The notes: generated by a model not told the origin, from the sequence alone. A DNA stretch of 64,000 nucleotides from Blastococcus sp. TBT05-19 (GCF_003319095.1 NZ_QOHI01000001.1:930001-994000); one strand, 5' to 3'. Positions 32,928 through 42,795 are shown, counted from the stretch's first letter. Numbers and translations are program-made.

Positions 32928-34553
32928 ATGGACGCCGTCACCCGAGTCCCCGCCCCGCGCAACGAGCCGGTCCTCACCTACGCGCCGGGCACCCCCGAGC
33001 GCGACGAGCTGCAGCGACGCCTCGCCGAGCTCGCCGCCGGGCCCGTGGAGCTGACCAGCACCATCGGCGGCCGGCAGCGCATGGCCGGCGGCCAGCGGTT
33101 CGACGTCGTCCAGCCGCACCGGCACGCCGCCGTCCTGGGCACCGCCGCGCACGCCACCCACGGCGACGCGCAGGACGCCGTCCGCTGCGCCAAGGAGGCC
33201 GCGCCCGGCTGGTCGGACCTCTCCTTCGACGACCGGGCGGCGGTGTTCCTCCGGGCCGCCGACCTGCTCGCCGGCCCCTGGCGGCAGACGCTGAACGCCG
33301 CCACGATGCTGGGCCAGAGCAAGACCGCGCAGCAGGCCGAGATCGACAGCGCCTGCGAGCTGATCGACTTCTGGCGCTGGAACGTGCACTTCGCGCGCCA
33401 GATCATCGCCGCGCAGCCGGAGTCCTCGCCCGGTGTCTGGAACCGGTCGGACCACCGCCCGCTGGAGGGCTTCGTCTACGCGATCACGCCGTTCAACTTC
33501 ACCGCCATCGCCGGCAACCTGCCGACCGCCCCCGCGCTCATGGGCAACACCGTCGTCTGGAAGCCGGCGCCCACGCAGCAGTTCGCCGCGCACTTCCTCA
33601 TGCGGCTGCTGGAGGAGGCCGGGCTGCCGCCGGGCGTCATCAACCTGGTCACCGGCGACGGCGTCGCGGTGTCCGAGGTGGCCCTGGCCGACCGCGACCT
33701 CGCCGGCATCCACTTCACCGGGTCCACGCCGGTCTTCCAGCACCTGTGGCGCACGGTCGGGGAGAACATCGCGAGCTACCGCGGGTACCCGCGCATCGTG
33801 GGCGAGACCGGCGGCAAGGACTTCGTCGTCGCCCACCCCTCGGCCGACGTCGACGTGCTGCGCACCGCCCTGGTCCGCGGCGCCTTCGAGTACCAGGGGC
33901 AGAAGTGCTCGGCGGCCTCGCGCGCCTACGTGCCGCGCTCGGTGTGGGCCCGCCTGCGGGACGACCTGGTCGGGGTCACCGAGTCGCTTCCGATGGGCGA
34001 CGTCACCGACTTCTCGAACTTCATGGGCGCGGTCATAGACCGGAAGTCGTTCTCCAAGCTCTCCGGCGTGCTCGACCGGGTGGACGACGACCCGTCGCTG
34101 TCGATCGTGGCCGGCGGGCAGGCCGACGACAGCGAGGGCTTCTTCGTGCGGCCGACGATCATCGAGGGCACCGATCCGGGCCACGAGGTGTTCACCACCG
34201 AGTACTTCGGCCCGGTGCTGGCGGTGCACGTGTACGAGGACGGCGAGTACGACGCGGTGCTGACCCAGATGGAGTCGGCGGCGCCCTACGCGCTCACCGG
34301 GGCGGTCATCGCCCAGGACCGGACGGCCATCGCGCACGCGCAGAAGTGCCTCCGGCACGCGGCGGGCAACTTCTACGTCAACGACAAGCCGACCGGCGCC
34401 GTCGTCGGCCAGCAGCCCTTCGGCGGCGGGCGCGCGTCGGGCACGAACGACAAGGCCGGGGCCGCGCAGAACCTGCAGCGCTGGACCTCGACCCGCTCGA
34501 TCAAGGAGACGTTCGCGCCGCCGACCGACCACACCTACCCGCACATGGCGTAA
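32928..34553 (+). CDS. pruA: L-glutamate gamma-semialdehyde (P5C) dehydrogenase
   Basis: 541 aa NAD-dependent aldehyde dehydrogenase producing glutamate from P5C. Group 1 P5CDH features: VYAITPFNFTAIAGNLPTAPALMGNTVVWKP (cofactor loop), catalytic Glu in VGETGGKDFVVAH, catalytic Cys in YQGQKCSAASRAYVP, and the C-terminal NFYVNDKPTGAVVGQQPFGG. Length agrees with the mono-enzyme family. ATG 32928. Completes the two-step proline degradation with proline dehydrogenase; the intermediate may pass directly between them. Confidence 0.98.
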   Translation: MDAVTRVPAPRNEPVLTYAPGTPERDELQRRLAELAAGPVELTSTIGGRQRMAGGQRFDVVQPHRHAAVLGTAAHATHGDAQDAVRCAKEAAPGWSDLSFDDRAAVFLRAADLLAGPWRQTLNAATMLGQSKTAQQAEIDSACELIDFWRWNVHFARQIIAAQPESSPGVWNRSDHRPLEGFVYAITPFNFTAIAGNLPTAPALMGNTVVWKPAPTQQFAAHFLMRLLEEAGLPPGVINLVTGDGVAVSEVALADRDLAGIHFTGSTPVFQHLWRTVGENIASYRGYPRIVGETGGKDFVVAHPSADVDVLRTALVRGAFEYQGQKCSAASRAYVPRSVWARLRDDLVGVTESLPMGDVTDFSNFMGAVIDRKSFSKLSGVLDRVDDDPSLSIVAGGQADDSEGFFVRPTIIEGTDPGHEVFTTEYFGPVLAVHVYEDGEYDAVLTQMESAAPYALTGAVIAQDRTAIAHAQKCLRHAAGNFYVNDKPTGAVVGQQPFGGGRASGTNDKAGAAQNLQRWTSTRSIKETFAPPTDHTYPHMA

Positions 34554-34556
34554 GGA

Positions 34557-34605
34557 CCTCGTCCTCCCCACCCGTCGCAAGCTCAGGGCGGGCCCCCGGA
34601 CGAGG
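34557..34605 (+). terminator. Hairpin downstream of pruA
   Basis: CCTCGTCC (34557-34564) pairs with GGACGAGG (34598-34605), with CCCCACCCG and CGGGC in the loop able to extend it. It lies in the 65-base gap between convergent pruA and the DUF488 gene. There is no T-tract, so terminator function is a guess from position. Confidence 0.4.
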
Positions 34606-34618
34606 CCGTTCCAGCACG

Positions 34619-35140
34619 TCACCCCGGCCAGGTGAGGACGCCGTCGACGAGCACCGCGCCCTCGGACGGGCGGTGCGGGGTGAGCCGGCCGTCGGGCATG
34701 AGGTGGACGACGTCGTGCCCGCGGGCCAGCACGGCGACATCGGCGACGATCCGCCGGTGGCACCGCCACCACACGCTCTCGCTGCACATCACCGCGACCG
34801 TGCGGTCCGCCGCCTCGTCCAGCACCTCGTCCAGCGCGGCGGCGAACTCCGGCGTCCGGGTGTGCGCGGCGTAGGCGGCGAACTGCGCGACGGTCCACCA
34901 GCCGTCGACCACCGGCGTGCCCTTCGGCAGCGAGCGTCGCCCGCCCAGGCGCTCCTCCCAGCGGTAGGCAATGCCGGCCGCCGGGAGCCACTCGGCGAGC
35001 GCCTCCCGGCGGACGTCGGGGTTGTTCCGGCTGCCGGGGAAGCGGCGGACGTCGACCACCGTCTCCACCCCGGCGGCGGCGAGGCGCGCGCCCAGGCGCT
35101 CCCGGTCCTCGGGGCCGTGCCCCACCGTCAGCAACGCCAC
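34619..35140 (-). CDS. DUF488 domain protein
   Basis: 173 aa, complete DUF488: N-terminal TVGHGPEDRERLG, the DVRRFPGSRNNPDVRREALAEWLPAAGIAYRWEERLGG block (about residues 30-66), and the Cys/His-rich MCSESVWWRCHRRIVADV (about 118-135) that likely binds metal or forms a catalytic pair. Function unknown. The ATG start and length are typical. Confidence 0.9.
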   Translation of the reverse strand: MALLTVGHGPEDRERLGARLAAAGVETVVDVRRFPGSRNNPDVRREALAEWLPAAGIAYRWEERLGGRRSLPKGTPVVDGWWTVAQFAAYAAHTRTPEFAAALDEVLDEAADRTVAVMCSESVWWRCHRRIVADVAVLARGHDVVHLMPDGRLTPHRPSEGAVLVDGVLTWPG

Positions 35141-35160
35141 GCGACCTGCCTACCCCGAGG

Positions 35161-35739
35161 TCAGCGCCGGCGCCGCACCCGCACGACGACCGCCGCGAGC
35201 CAGACGAGGACGGCGAACGCGAGCGCGCCGCCGCCGATGGCGAGGTTGACCAGGCCGCGGCGCGTGCGGTCCCCGTCGGCGTGCCCCGCGACGTCGTCGC
35301 GCACCATGACCCGCTCGGGGTCCCGCGGGTCGTAGACCACCTCCAGCGGCGCGGCGTACTGGTAGGTGCCCGGGCGCCACTCGGCCTCCCAGCCGTCACG
35401 GGCCTCGTACACCGCCAGGTTCGAGCTGAACCCGGTCGCCCGGGCGGTGATCCGCTCGCCGTCCGCGGTGGTGAAGGTGACCTCCAGCTCGCGCCGGTGG
35501 TTTCGCCGGGACAGCTCCTCGCGCACCTCGGTCGCGGTCGCGACCACCACGCGCTTCTGCAGCGTCCGGGCGAGCTCGGCGTCCGGCACGTCGGAGAAGA
35601 CCGTGTAGGCGGCGGTCAAGAGCAACCAGACCAGGGCGAGGACGCCCACCAGGACCGACACCCCGGGCAGCTGCCAGGGTGGTGCGAACGGGCCGCGCGC
35701 CCACCAACCGGGACGGGGCGGCTCGGGTGCTGCGGGCAC
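35161..35739 (-). CDS. DUF3592-type membrane protein
   Basis: 192 aa with two transmembrane helices, one near the N-terminus (about 28-48, VLVGVLALVWLLLTAAYTVF) and one near the C-terminus (about 165-187, LAIGGGALAFAVLVWLAAVVV). Between them lies a beta-rich extracytoplasmic domain (REELSRRNHRRELEVTFTTADGERITA, PLEVVYDPRDPERVM) resembling DUF3592. A strongly basic end RVRRRR. Function unknown. It begins just behind the 35742 gene. Confidence 0.75.
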   Translation of the reverse strand: MPAAPEPPRPGWWARGPFAPPWQLPGVSVLVGVLALVWLLLTAAYTVFSDVPDAELARTLQKRVVVATATEVREELSRRNHRRELEVTFTTADGERITARATGFSSNLAVYEARDGWEAEWRPGTYQYAAPLEVVYDPRDPERVMVRDDVAGHADGDRTRRGLVNLAIGGGALAFAVLVWLAAVVVRVRRRR

Positions 35740-35741
35740 GG

Positions 35742-36086
35742 TCAGGCCAGGCGGTCGACCGCTGCCTGCAGCGACCGGATGAAGAGGATCTCCTCGCCGC
35801 CGCGGCGCAGCCAGGTGCGCAGCCCCGCCGGGTCGTCGCGGTTCGCGTCCCGCAGCTGGCCCAGCCTGAGCTGGCGGGTGCTGGCCTGCGCCCGCTGCGC
35901 GGTGGGCAGCGCCCGACCCTCGGCGCGGGCGATCGCGGTGAGGCCGGCGCCGACGTACACGAGGTCGCGGACCTCGGTCAGCCCACCGAGGAGGGCGTCC
36001 ACGGCGTCGTCCTCGCCGTCGGACAGGGCGGCGAGCAGTGCTTCGGCGCGGCGGCGGCCCTCGGCCGCGGGGTCCTGCGTGGTCAC
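35742..36086 (-). CDS. Small helical hypothetical protein
   Basis: 114 aa, not recognised. Mostly helical, with EGRRRAEALLAALSDGEDDAVDALLGGL and a charged C-terminal part GLRTWLRRGGEEILFIRSLQAAVDRLA. GTG 36086 follows the intergenic gap. Two bases from the DUF3592-type gene downstream on the same strand, so they are probably coexpressed. Function unknown. Confidence 0.6.
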   Translation of the reverse strand: MTTQDPAAEGRRRAEALLAALSDGEDDAVDALLGGLTEVRDLVYVGAGLTAIARAEGRALPTAQRAQASTRQLRLGQLRDANRDDPAGLRTWLRRGGEEILFIRSLQAAVDRLA

Positions 36087-36136
36087 GGCACCACTGTGCC
36101 CCGGCCGGATCGGCCGGGGCACAGGCGGGTGCCTTC

Positions 36137-36951
36137 TCAGGCGTCGCGGCGCCGGAACGCCAGGTGGCCGACGAGCAGGACCGCGGCCACCTCGGCGCAG
36201 AAGACCGCGAAGCCGGTCCACGGGTCGAGCAGGTACGGGTTGAACGAGACCGGGGTGGCGACCCCGGCGCCCGCGTTGCCGGGCATGAGCTTCGACGTCC
36301 ACTCGCCCCAGGCGCCGGGCAGGAGCACGACCATGGTGCCGACGACGAAGACCAGCGCCAGCACGATCGACAGCGCCGCGGCGGTGTGCCGGACGAGCAG
36401 CCCGACGGCAGCCGCGAGCAGCCCCAGCCCGGCCATGTACAGGCCGCTGCCGACCATCGACCGCAGCACGCCGTCGTCGGAGAGCGCGAGCCCGATGCCC
36501 TCCCGGTCGAGGAAGACGTTGCCGCCGAGGTAGCCGGCGAAGGCGGTGACCGTGCCCGCGACGAACAGGGTGCCGACGAGGACGACGGCCTTCGCCGCCA
36601 GGACCTGGCCGCGGCGCGGGGTCGCGGCCAGCGTCGCGCGGATCATGCCGGTGCCGTACTCGGTGGTGATCGTGAGCGTTCCCAGCACGATCGCGGTGAC
36701 CTGGGCGAACGTCATGCCGAAGGTGATGAAGGAGCCGGGGCTCTCGTCGGCCTCGCTGCTGGCCAGCCACTCGGCGTTGGTCGCACAGATGAGCGTCGTG
36801 AGGCCGGCGCCGAGGACGAGCATCGCGATGACCGACCAGGCGGTGGAGCGCACCGACCAGAACTTGATCCACTCGGCGTGCACCGTCTGCCGGAAGCCGG
36901 GCCTGGTGAGGCCCGGCACGTGCCGGTTCGGGTCGAGGGCGACCGTGTCGG

Positions 36952-36955
<4 letters not shown>
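36137..36955 (-). CDS. ABC-2 type transporter permease
   Basis: 272 aa with about six hydrophobic segments. An N-terminal HAEWIKFWSVRSTAWSVIAMLVLGAGL start and the central TITTEYGTGMIRATLAATPRRGQVLAAKAVVLVG block are hallmarks of actinobacterial ABC-2 permeases (BcrC/ABC-exporter type). Substrate unknown; likely export of a small hydrophobic compound or drug. Start overlaps the end of the ATPase gene (ATGA). Confidence 0.9.
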
Positions 36956-37878
<923 letters not shown>

Positions 37879-37987
37879 GTCGGGCCGCCGGGAGTGGGTC
37901 GGGAGGTCATGCCTGGAGCCTGTCGGCGCGCTCGTCGCCGATCCATCGGGGAGCGCCCTGATCAGACCCTGAACCGTCCCTGACGGC

Positions 37988-39082
37988 TCAGGCGCTGCGG
38001 GGCAGGGGAGCACCCGGGCGCAGCTCGCGGCGGAGCGCCCGCGCAGCGGCCTGACCGGCGCGGTTGGCCCCGATCGTGCTGGCCGAGGGGCCGTAGCCGA
38101 CCAGGTGCAGCCGCGGCTCACCGGCGACCTGGGTGCCCTCCAGCCGGAACCCGCCCCCGGGCTGCCGGAGCTGCAGCGGGGCCAGGTGACCGACGGCCGC
38201 GCGGAAGCCGGTGGCCCAGAGGATGACGTCGGCGCGCACGGCCCGGCCGTCGTCCCAGGCGACGCCGTCGGGGGTGATCCGGTGGAACACCGGCAGCCGC
38301 TCGAGGACGCCGCGGTCGAGCCCGTCGCGGATGTAGGGCGTGGAGACCAGCAGGCCCGTGAGGCTCACGACGCTGCCGGGCCGGCGGCCCTCGCGGACCG
38401 CCTCCTCGACCTTCGCGACCACCTCGCGTCCGGCGTTCTCGTCGAACACGCCCTCGCGCCACACCGGCGGACGGCGGGTCACCCACGTCGTCGAGGTGAC
38501 GCGGGAGATCTCGCCCAGGAGCTGGGTGGCCGAGGCGCCGCCGCCCACGACCACGACGTGCTGCCCGCGGAACTCCTCGGCGGTCCGGTAGTCGACGGTG
38601 TGCAGCTGGCGGCCGCGGAAGAGCTCCTGGCCCGGGTAGCGGGGCACGAACGGGCGCGTCCAGGTGCCGGTCGCGTTCACCACCGCCCGCGCCGTCCAGG
38701 TGCCGCGGTCGCTCTCCACGCGGAACCGGTCGTCGTCGGTCCGGCCGACCGAGGCCACCCGGACCGGCCGGACGACGGGCAGCGCGAAGTGCTCCTCGTA
38801 CGCGGCGAAGTAGGCCGGAACCGACTCCACCGCGGGTGCGCGCACGTCGTCGGGTGCGAACGGGAGGCCGGGCAGGTCGTGCACCCGGTGCGTGGTGCCG
38901 AGGGTCAGCGAGGGCCAGCGGTGCCGCCACGCGCCGCCCGGGGAGGGCTCGGCGTCGAGGACCACGAACCCGTTGCCGCGCTCGAACCCCTGGCGGGCCA
39001 GGGCCCACGCCGTGGACAGCCCGGCCTGGCCGGCGCCGATCACCACGACGTCGACCTCGCGGGGTCCCGGAAGGGTGGCCAC
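37988..39082 (-). CDS. Flavin-dependent monooxygenase (FAD/NADPH; FMO/CzcO-like)
   Basis: 364 aa. Dinucleotide-binding motifs VVVIGAGQAGLSTAWALA (FAD, about residues 11-28) and VVVVGGGASATQLLGEI (NADPH, about 176), and ATG near VVNATGTWTRPF. A conserved GGAWRHRWPSLTLGT block is typical of CzcO-type flavoproteins, used for oxidising amines or sulfides; the biological substrate is not known. GTG 39082 taken from where homology begins. Divergent from the ATP-grasp-like gene across a 135-base region with two palindromes. Confidence 0.9.
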   Translation of the reverse strand: MATLPGPREVDVVVIGAGQAGLSTAWALARQGFERGNGFVVLDAEPSPGGAWRHRWPSLTLGTTHRVHDLPGLPFAPDDVRAPAVESVPAYFAAYEEHFALPVVRPVRVASVGRTDDDRFRVESDRGTWTARAVVNATGTWTRPFVPRYPGQELFRGRQLHTVDYRTAEEFRGQHVVVVGGGASATQLLGEISRVTSTTWVTRRPPVWREGVFDENAGREVVAKVEEAVREGRRPGSVVSLTGLLVSTPYIRDGLDRGVLERLPVFHRITPDGVAWDDGRAVRADVILWATGFRAAVGHLAPLQLRQPGGGFRLEGTQVAGEPRLHLVGYGPSASTIGANRAGQAAARALRRELRPGAPLPRSA

Positions 39083-39142
39083 GCAGGGCTCAACCCGTCG
39101 GCGACCTGCGCCCTTCCCGGCTGCGGCCGGACGGCACGCACC

Positions 39143-39154
39143 ACATCGCGATGT
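39143..39154. promoter_or_regulatory. Palindrome ACATCGCGATGT
   Basis: Perfect 12-base palindrome in the divergent region between the monooxygenase and ATP-grasp-like genes. Candidate operator; no regulator gene adjacent. Confidence 0.4.
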
Positions 39155-39160
39155 CTTCCG

Positions 39161-39190
39161 CGCGAAACCAACCGACCGGTATGGTTCGCG
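39161..39190. promoter_or_regulatory. Imperfect palindrome CGCGAAACCA...TGGTTCGCG
   Basis: Outer arms CGCGAAACCA (39161-39170) and TGGTTCGCG (39182-39190) match except for one extra A; the centre contains ACCGACCGGT, a sequence common in TetR-type operators. Lies 28 bases before the ATP-grasp-like ATG. Confidence 0.4.
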
Positions 39191-39217
39191 CAACTCAGCG
39201 AGCGGGGAGCAGCGCCC

Positions 39218-40543
39218 ATGACGGGGTCGAGCGCAGGCGGTCAGCACGTCCTCCGGTCCGCGCCCGCGGACGATCGCTGGTTCGTCGCGGTCGAGCTGCT
39301 CCGTCGGTCGTCGCCCGCGCGCCCGGAGCTCGGCGTGGGGGAGCGGCTGGACGTGCCCGGGGTGGCGCAGCTCGAGCGGGCACGGGAGCGGGGCCTGCGC
39401 ACGGCGGTGCTCGCCCGCGACCGGGCGTTCTACGGGGACGACGCCGCCTGGGCGGTCGACCGGTGGCTCGAGTGCGACACCCTCGACCCGGCGGCCGTCG
39501 TCGCGGAGGTCGGCCGGCTCGGTGGGACCGTCGTCGCCGTCACCAGCACCGTCGACACGTTCCTGCGCCCGGCGGCGGTGGCGGCACGGGCGCTGGGTCT
39601 GCACGGGCCGACGCCCGGTGCCGCCGCGCTCTCGAACGACGAAGCCGTCCTCCGCGCGGCGATGGACGACGCCGGCGTCGCCGTCGCCCCCTGGGTGGCG
39701 GTGTGCGCCGGTGAGCCCGGGCTCACCTCGGCGGTCGGGTACCCCTGCGTCGTCGCTCCCGTCGACGGCGCCCGGCGGTGGGACGTCGCACTGGCAGCCG
39801 ACGACCGCGAGCTGCGCACGCTGGCCGGCCGGCACGTCGGGCGCACCTCCTACGGCCGGGGCATCCGGCCGCGGCACCGGCTGCTCGTCGAGCAGTACGT
39901 GCCCGGGCCGCGGCACGCGGCCGACGGGTTCGTCGTCGAGGGCAGGCCGCAGGTCCACGCCTGGTCCGAGCAGGTGATGACCCTCCCCCCGGAGTTCACC
40001 GAGCTGACGCTGACGGCCACCCGGGAGGCGCCCGTGCGCGGCGCGGCCGCGTTCGTCGGCGCGGTGCTGGCCGCGGCCGGCCTGGACTCCGGGCCCTTCC
40101 ACCTGGAGTTCGCGCTCGGCCCGACCGGGCCGGTGCTGATCTCCCTGCACGCCCGTCCGGCCGCCCCCGGTGCCCAGTTCTGCGTCGACCGCGTCAGCGG
40201 CGTGGACAGCGCCGAGTTCGCCGTCGCCCTGCTGCTCGGGGAACCCCTCGCCCCGGGGCGGCCCGATCCGGCCGTCGCGGCGTGCTCCCGGATGTACCTC
40301 ATGTCCCACCTGGCCGGGCAGGTCCGCAGGGTGTCCGGGGTGCGGGACGTCGCCGGCATCCCGGGCCTCGCGGTGGCGGAGGTCTTCACCGACGTGGGCG
40401 CCGGGGCCGAACTGCCGGGGACCCCCGCCGGCTACCTGGGGCACGTGATCGCGTCGGGCTCCTCGCCGGAGCAGGCGAGGCGCCGGGCGGCGTTCGCGCT
40501 CGACGGCATCCACGTGGACGTCGAGGCGCTGCTGACAGCCTGA
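39218..40543 (+). CDS. ATP-grasp-like protein with altered metal residues
   Basis: 441 aa. The layout is that of ATP-grasp carboxylate-amine ligases: an N-terminal alpha/beta domain, a central lid region with VEQYVPGPRHAADGFVVEGR, FHLEFALGPTGPVLI and a C-terminal helix. The usual metal-binding Glu-x-Asn (EINAR) is ISLHAR here, so Glu and Asn are replaced by Ser and His, while the preceding Glu in HLEF is kept. It may therefore be catalytically weak or bind differently. ATG 39218 behind GGGGAG. Divergent from the monooxygenase; substrate unknown. Confidence 0.7.
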   Translation: MTGSSAGGQHVLRSAPADDRWFVAVELLRRSSPARPELGVGERLDVPGVAQLERARERGLRTAVLARDRAFYGDDAAWAVDRWLECDTLDPAAVVAEVGRLGGTVVAVTSTVDTFLRPAAVAARALGLHGPTPGAAALSNDEAVLRAAMDDAGVAVAPWVAVCAGEPGLTSAVGYPCVVAPVDGARRWDVALAADDRELRTLAGRHVGRTSYGRGIRPRHRLLVEQYVPGPRHAADGFVVEGRPQVHAWSEQVMTLPPEFTELTLTATREAPVRGAAAFVGAVLAAAGLDSGPFHLEFALGPTGPVLISLHARPAAPGAQFCVDRVSGVDSAEFAVALLLGEPLAPGRPDPAVAACSRMYLMSHLAGQVRRVSGVRDVAGIPGLAVAEVFTDVGAGAELPGTPAGYLGHVIASGSSPEQARRRAAFALDGIHVDVEALLTA

Positions 40544-40558
40544 CCCCTTGCGAGTGGG

Positions 40559-40573
40559 TACCCCCGGGGGGTA
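40559..40573. promoter_or_regulatory. CsoR-type operator-like palindrome
   Basis: TACCCCCGGGGGGTA: two TACCCC half-sites facing each other, 32 bases before the ATG of the DUF4396 gene. CsoR/RcnR-family copper and nickel repressors bind C-tract palindromes of this form. No csoR gene is in the window. Confidence 0.55.
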
Positions 40574-40604
40574 TTACTGCGGGTATTCCGAGAGGAGACC
40601 CCCC

Positions 40605-41099
40605 ATGGCCACGCACGTTCCCTCCCACACCGCGCACGACGCAGGCCCCGGCACCACCGCCACCGTGAGCTGGTCCTCCGCCGCGCAGGCCACGCTGCAC
40701 TGCCTCACCGGCTGCGCCATCGGCGAGGTGCTCGGCATGGTGATCGGCACCTCGCTGGGGCTGCACGACCTCGCCACCGTGGCCCTCGCCGTCGCCCTGG
40801 CGTTCGTGTTCGGCTACGCCTTCACCATGCGCGGCGTGCTGCGCGCCGGCGTCCCGTTCCGGCAGGCGCTGGGCGTGGCGCTGGCTGCCGACACCCTCTC
40901 CATCACCGTCATGGAGATCGTCGACAACGGCGCGATGCTCGCCATCCCCGGAGCGATGGACGCCGGGATCGGCAGCTGGGTGTTCTGGACGGCGCTGGCC
41001 GCCGCGCTCGCGCTCGCCTTCGTGATCACCCTGCCGGTCAACCGGTGGCTGATGAGCCGGGGCCGCGGGCACGCGGTGGTGCACGCGCACCACTCCTGA
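40605..41099 (+). CDS. DUF4396 membrane protein
   Basis: 164 aa, DUF4396. About four membrane helices; the first holds the conserved LHCLTGCAIGEVLGMVIG with His-Cys-x3-Cys, then VALAVALAFVFGYAFTM, TLSITVMEIVDNG and WTALAAALALAFVITLPV. The tail GRGHAVVHAHHS is His-rich, which fits metal binding. ATG 40605 behind GAGAGGAG. Members occur near heavy-metal genes; a CsoR-like site precedes this one. The transported or bound metal is not known. Confidence 0.88.
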   Translation: MATHVPSHTAHDAGPGTTATVSWSSAAQATLHCLTGCAIGEVLGMVIGTSLGLHDLATVALAVALAFVFGYAFTMRGVLRAGVPFRQALGVALAADTLSITVMEIVDNGAMLAIPGAMDAGIGSWVFWTALAAALALAFVITLPVNRWLMSRGRGHAVVHAHHS

Positions 41100-41107
41100 T
41101 CCGCCGA

Positions 41108-42625
41108 TCAGTTGATGCAGGTCCGGTCCTCGGCCGTGCGCACGTCGTCGGCCCGGTCGGGGGCCGGCTCCGGTGCCGTCGCCTCGCCCACGCCGTTGAA
41201 GTCCGACCCCAGCACGAGGGTCACCGTCCCGCTCGCGGCGCTGTCGTCCAGCTCGGGAACGGCGCCGGGGATCTGCGCGGCGACGGTGGCGGCCAGGGAC
41301 TCGTCGCCCGCGGCGTGCCGCACGACCGTCTGCGTGTAGTCGGAGGAGTCGGCGTTGCCGGTGTCGGCGATCCCGAAGCCGGCGGCGGACAGCTCCTCGG
41401 CGGCCGACGCCCCGAGCCCGCTGGTGCCCGAGCCGTTGAGCACCTCGACCTGGACGTCCTCCGGGCGCACGGTCTCGACGGGCGCGGGGGCCTCCGGCTC
41501 GTCGGGCTCGGCGGACAGCTCCGCGAAGAACCGGTGCAGGGTCTCCTCGTCCTCGAGCTCCACGATCGATCGGCCCTGCGCGTCCCGGCCGTCCGGGTCG
41601 ACGATCGGGATGGTCCGGAACTCGATGGACGCTGCGGTGACCGACTGCATCTGCTCGGCCAGCTGGAGCAGGTCGAGGTCCTCGTCGACGGTGAGCGACT
41701 CCGCGGCGGCCTGGACCAGCTCGCGCTGCTTGCCCAGGTCGAGCAGCACCTCGTCGGAGAGCATCTTGCGCAGCACCCCGGCGATGAAGACCTGCTGGCG
41801 GACGATCCGGTCGATGTCCACCCGGGGGAGGCCGTGCCGCTGCCGGACGAACTTGAGCGCGTCGGCGCCGCTGATCGTCTGCTCGCCGGCGGGGAACACC
41901 GCGCCCGACCAGCGCGAGTCGTCGACGGCGTTGCAGAGGTTCACCTCGACACCGCCCACGACCGAGGTCAGGTTGAAGAAGCCCAGCAGGTCGACCTCGG
42001 CGTAGTGGTCGATCTGCAGGCCGGACATCCGGCTGATCGTCTTGACCAGGAGTTGCGCGCCGGCCGCCTGCCGCTCGTTCTCCGACGCCGACTCCCCGGC
42101 CCCGTGGTAGCCGTAGGAGTAGGCGGCGTTGAGCTTGTCCGGTCCGTGGCCCGGGATCTCCACGTAGGAGTCGCGGGGGAACGAGACGAACGACGCGCGC
42201 GACCCGTCGGCGGGCACGTGCACCAGGATCATCGTGTCGGTGTTGACGCCGGAGTCGGTTCCGGCGCTGAGCTCGGCCAGCTGCTCGTCGGTGAGGTCGG
42301 CGCGGCTGTCGTTGCCGACCAGCAGCAGGTTCATCGCCTCGGGGACGCCGTCGCCGTCCTCGTTGCCCGACCCGGGGATCGCGTCGGTCCGGTTGACCGT
42401 GGCGTCGGCCACCTGGCCGAGGTACCAGCCCCAGCCGGAGCCGGCCAGGATCGCAACTGACAGCAGAGCGGCGACGGCCCGGCTGACGACGACGGCCCGG
42501 CGCCGGCGAAGCCCTGCGGCGGGGGGCTCGCGGTGCGGACGTCCGGGACCCGGCCGGCCCGCGCGCGGGTCCAGTCGCGGTGGCAGCGGCCGGTTGCCGG
42601 GCTCGCCGGGGGTCCTCGGGCTCAC
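41108..42625 (-). CDS. LytR-CpsA-Psr (LCP) family protein with LytR_C domain
   Basis: 505 aa. A short cytoplasmic Arg/Pro-rich head, one signal-anchor helix (about 48-68, AVAALLSVAILAGSGWGWYL), an LCP domain (~95-320) with GNDSR, SFPRDSYVEIPGHGPDKLNAAY and KFVRQRHGLPRVDIDRI that bind the polyprenyl pyrophosphate substrate, and a C-terminal LytR_C domain (~385-485, EVLNGSGTSGLGASAAEELSAAG). Attaches polymers such as arabinogalactan or wall teichoic acid to peptidoglycan. Key Arg and Asp residues are intact. Confidence 0.95.
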   Translation of the reverse strand: MSPRTPGEPGNRPLPPRLDPRAGRPGPGRPHREPPAAGLRRRRAVVVSRAVAALLSVAILAGSGWGWYLGQVADATVNRTDAIPGSGNEDGDGVPEAMNLLLVGNDSRADLTDEQLAELSAGTDSGVNTDTMILVHVPADGSRASFVSFPRDSYVEIPGHGPDKLNAAYSYGYHGAGESASENERQAAGAQLLVKTISRMSGLQIDHYAEVDLLGFFNLTSVVGGVEVNLCNAVDDSRWSGAVFPAGEQTISGADALKFVRQRHGLPRVDIDRIVRQQVFIAGVLRKMLSDEVLLDLGKQRELVQAAAESLTVDEDLDLLQLAEQMQSVTAASIEFRTIPIVDPDGRDAQGRSIVELEDEETLHRFFAELSAEPDEPEAPAPVETVRPEDVQVEVLNGSGTSGLGASAAEELSAAGFGIADTGNADSSDYTQTVVRHAAGDESLAATVAAQIPGAVPELDDSAASGTVTLVLGSDFNGVGEATAPEPAPDRADDVRTAEDRTCIN

Positions 42626-42753
42626 GCGGGCATCCTCCCTGTCCTCGTGCAGGCGGAGGTGCCGCGTCGGAGAAGTTGCTGGTCAGGGTAGAGCGGGAGA
42701 CGCCCCGGGTGGGCGCACCACGACGCGCGACGATGCCGGACGGCGCCCGGGAA

Positions 42754-42795
42754 CGACGAAGCGGCCCCGTCCCGGAGGACGGAGCCGCTTCGTCG
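42754..42795 (-). terminator. Hairpin terminator after tRNA-Lys
   Basis: CGACGAAGCGGC (42754-42765) pairs with GCCGCTTCGTCG (42784-42795), with CCGTCC and GGACGG extending the stem inward. It lies downstream of the minus-strand tRNA-Lys, fitting a terminator; no T-tract. Confidence 0.65.
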
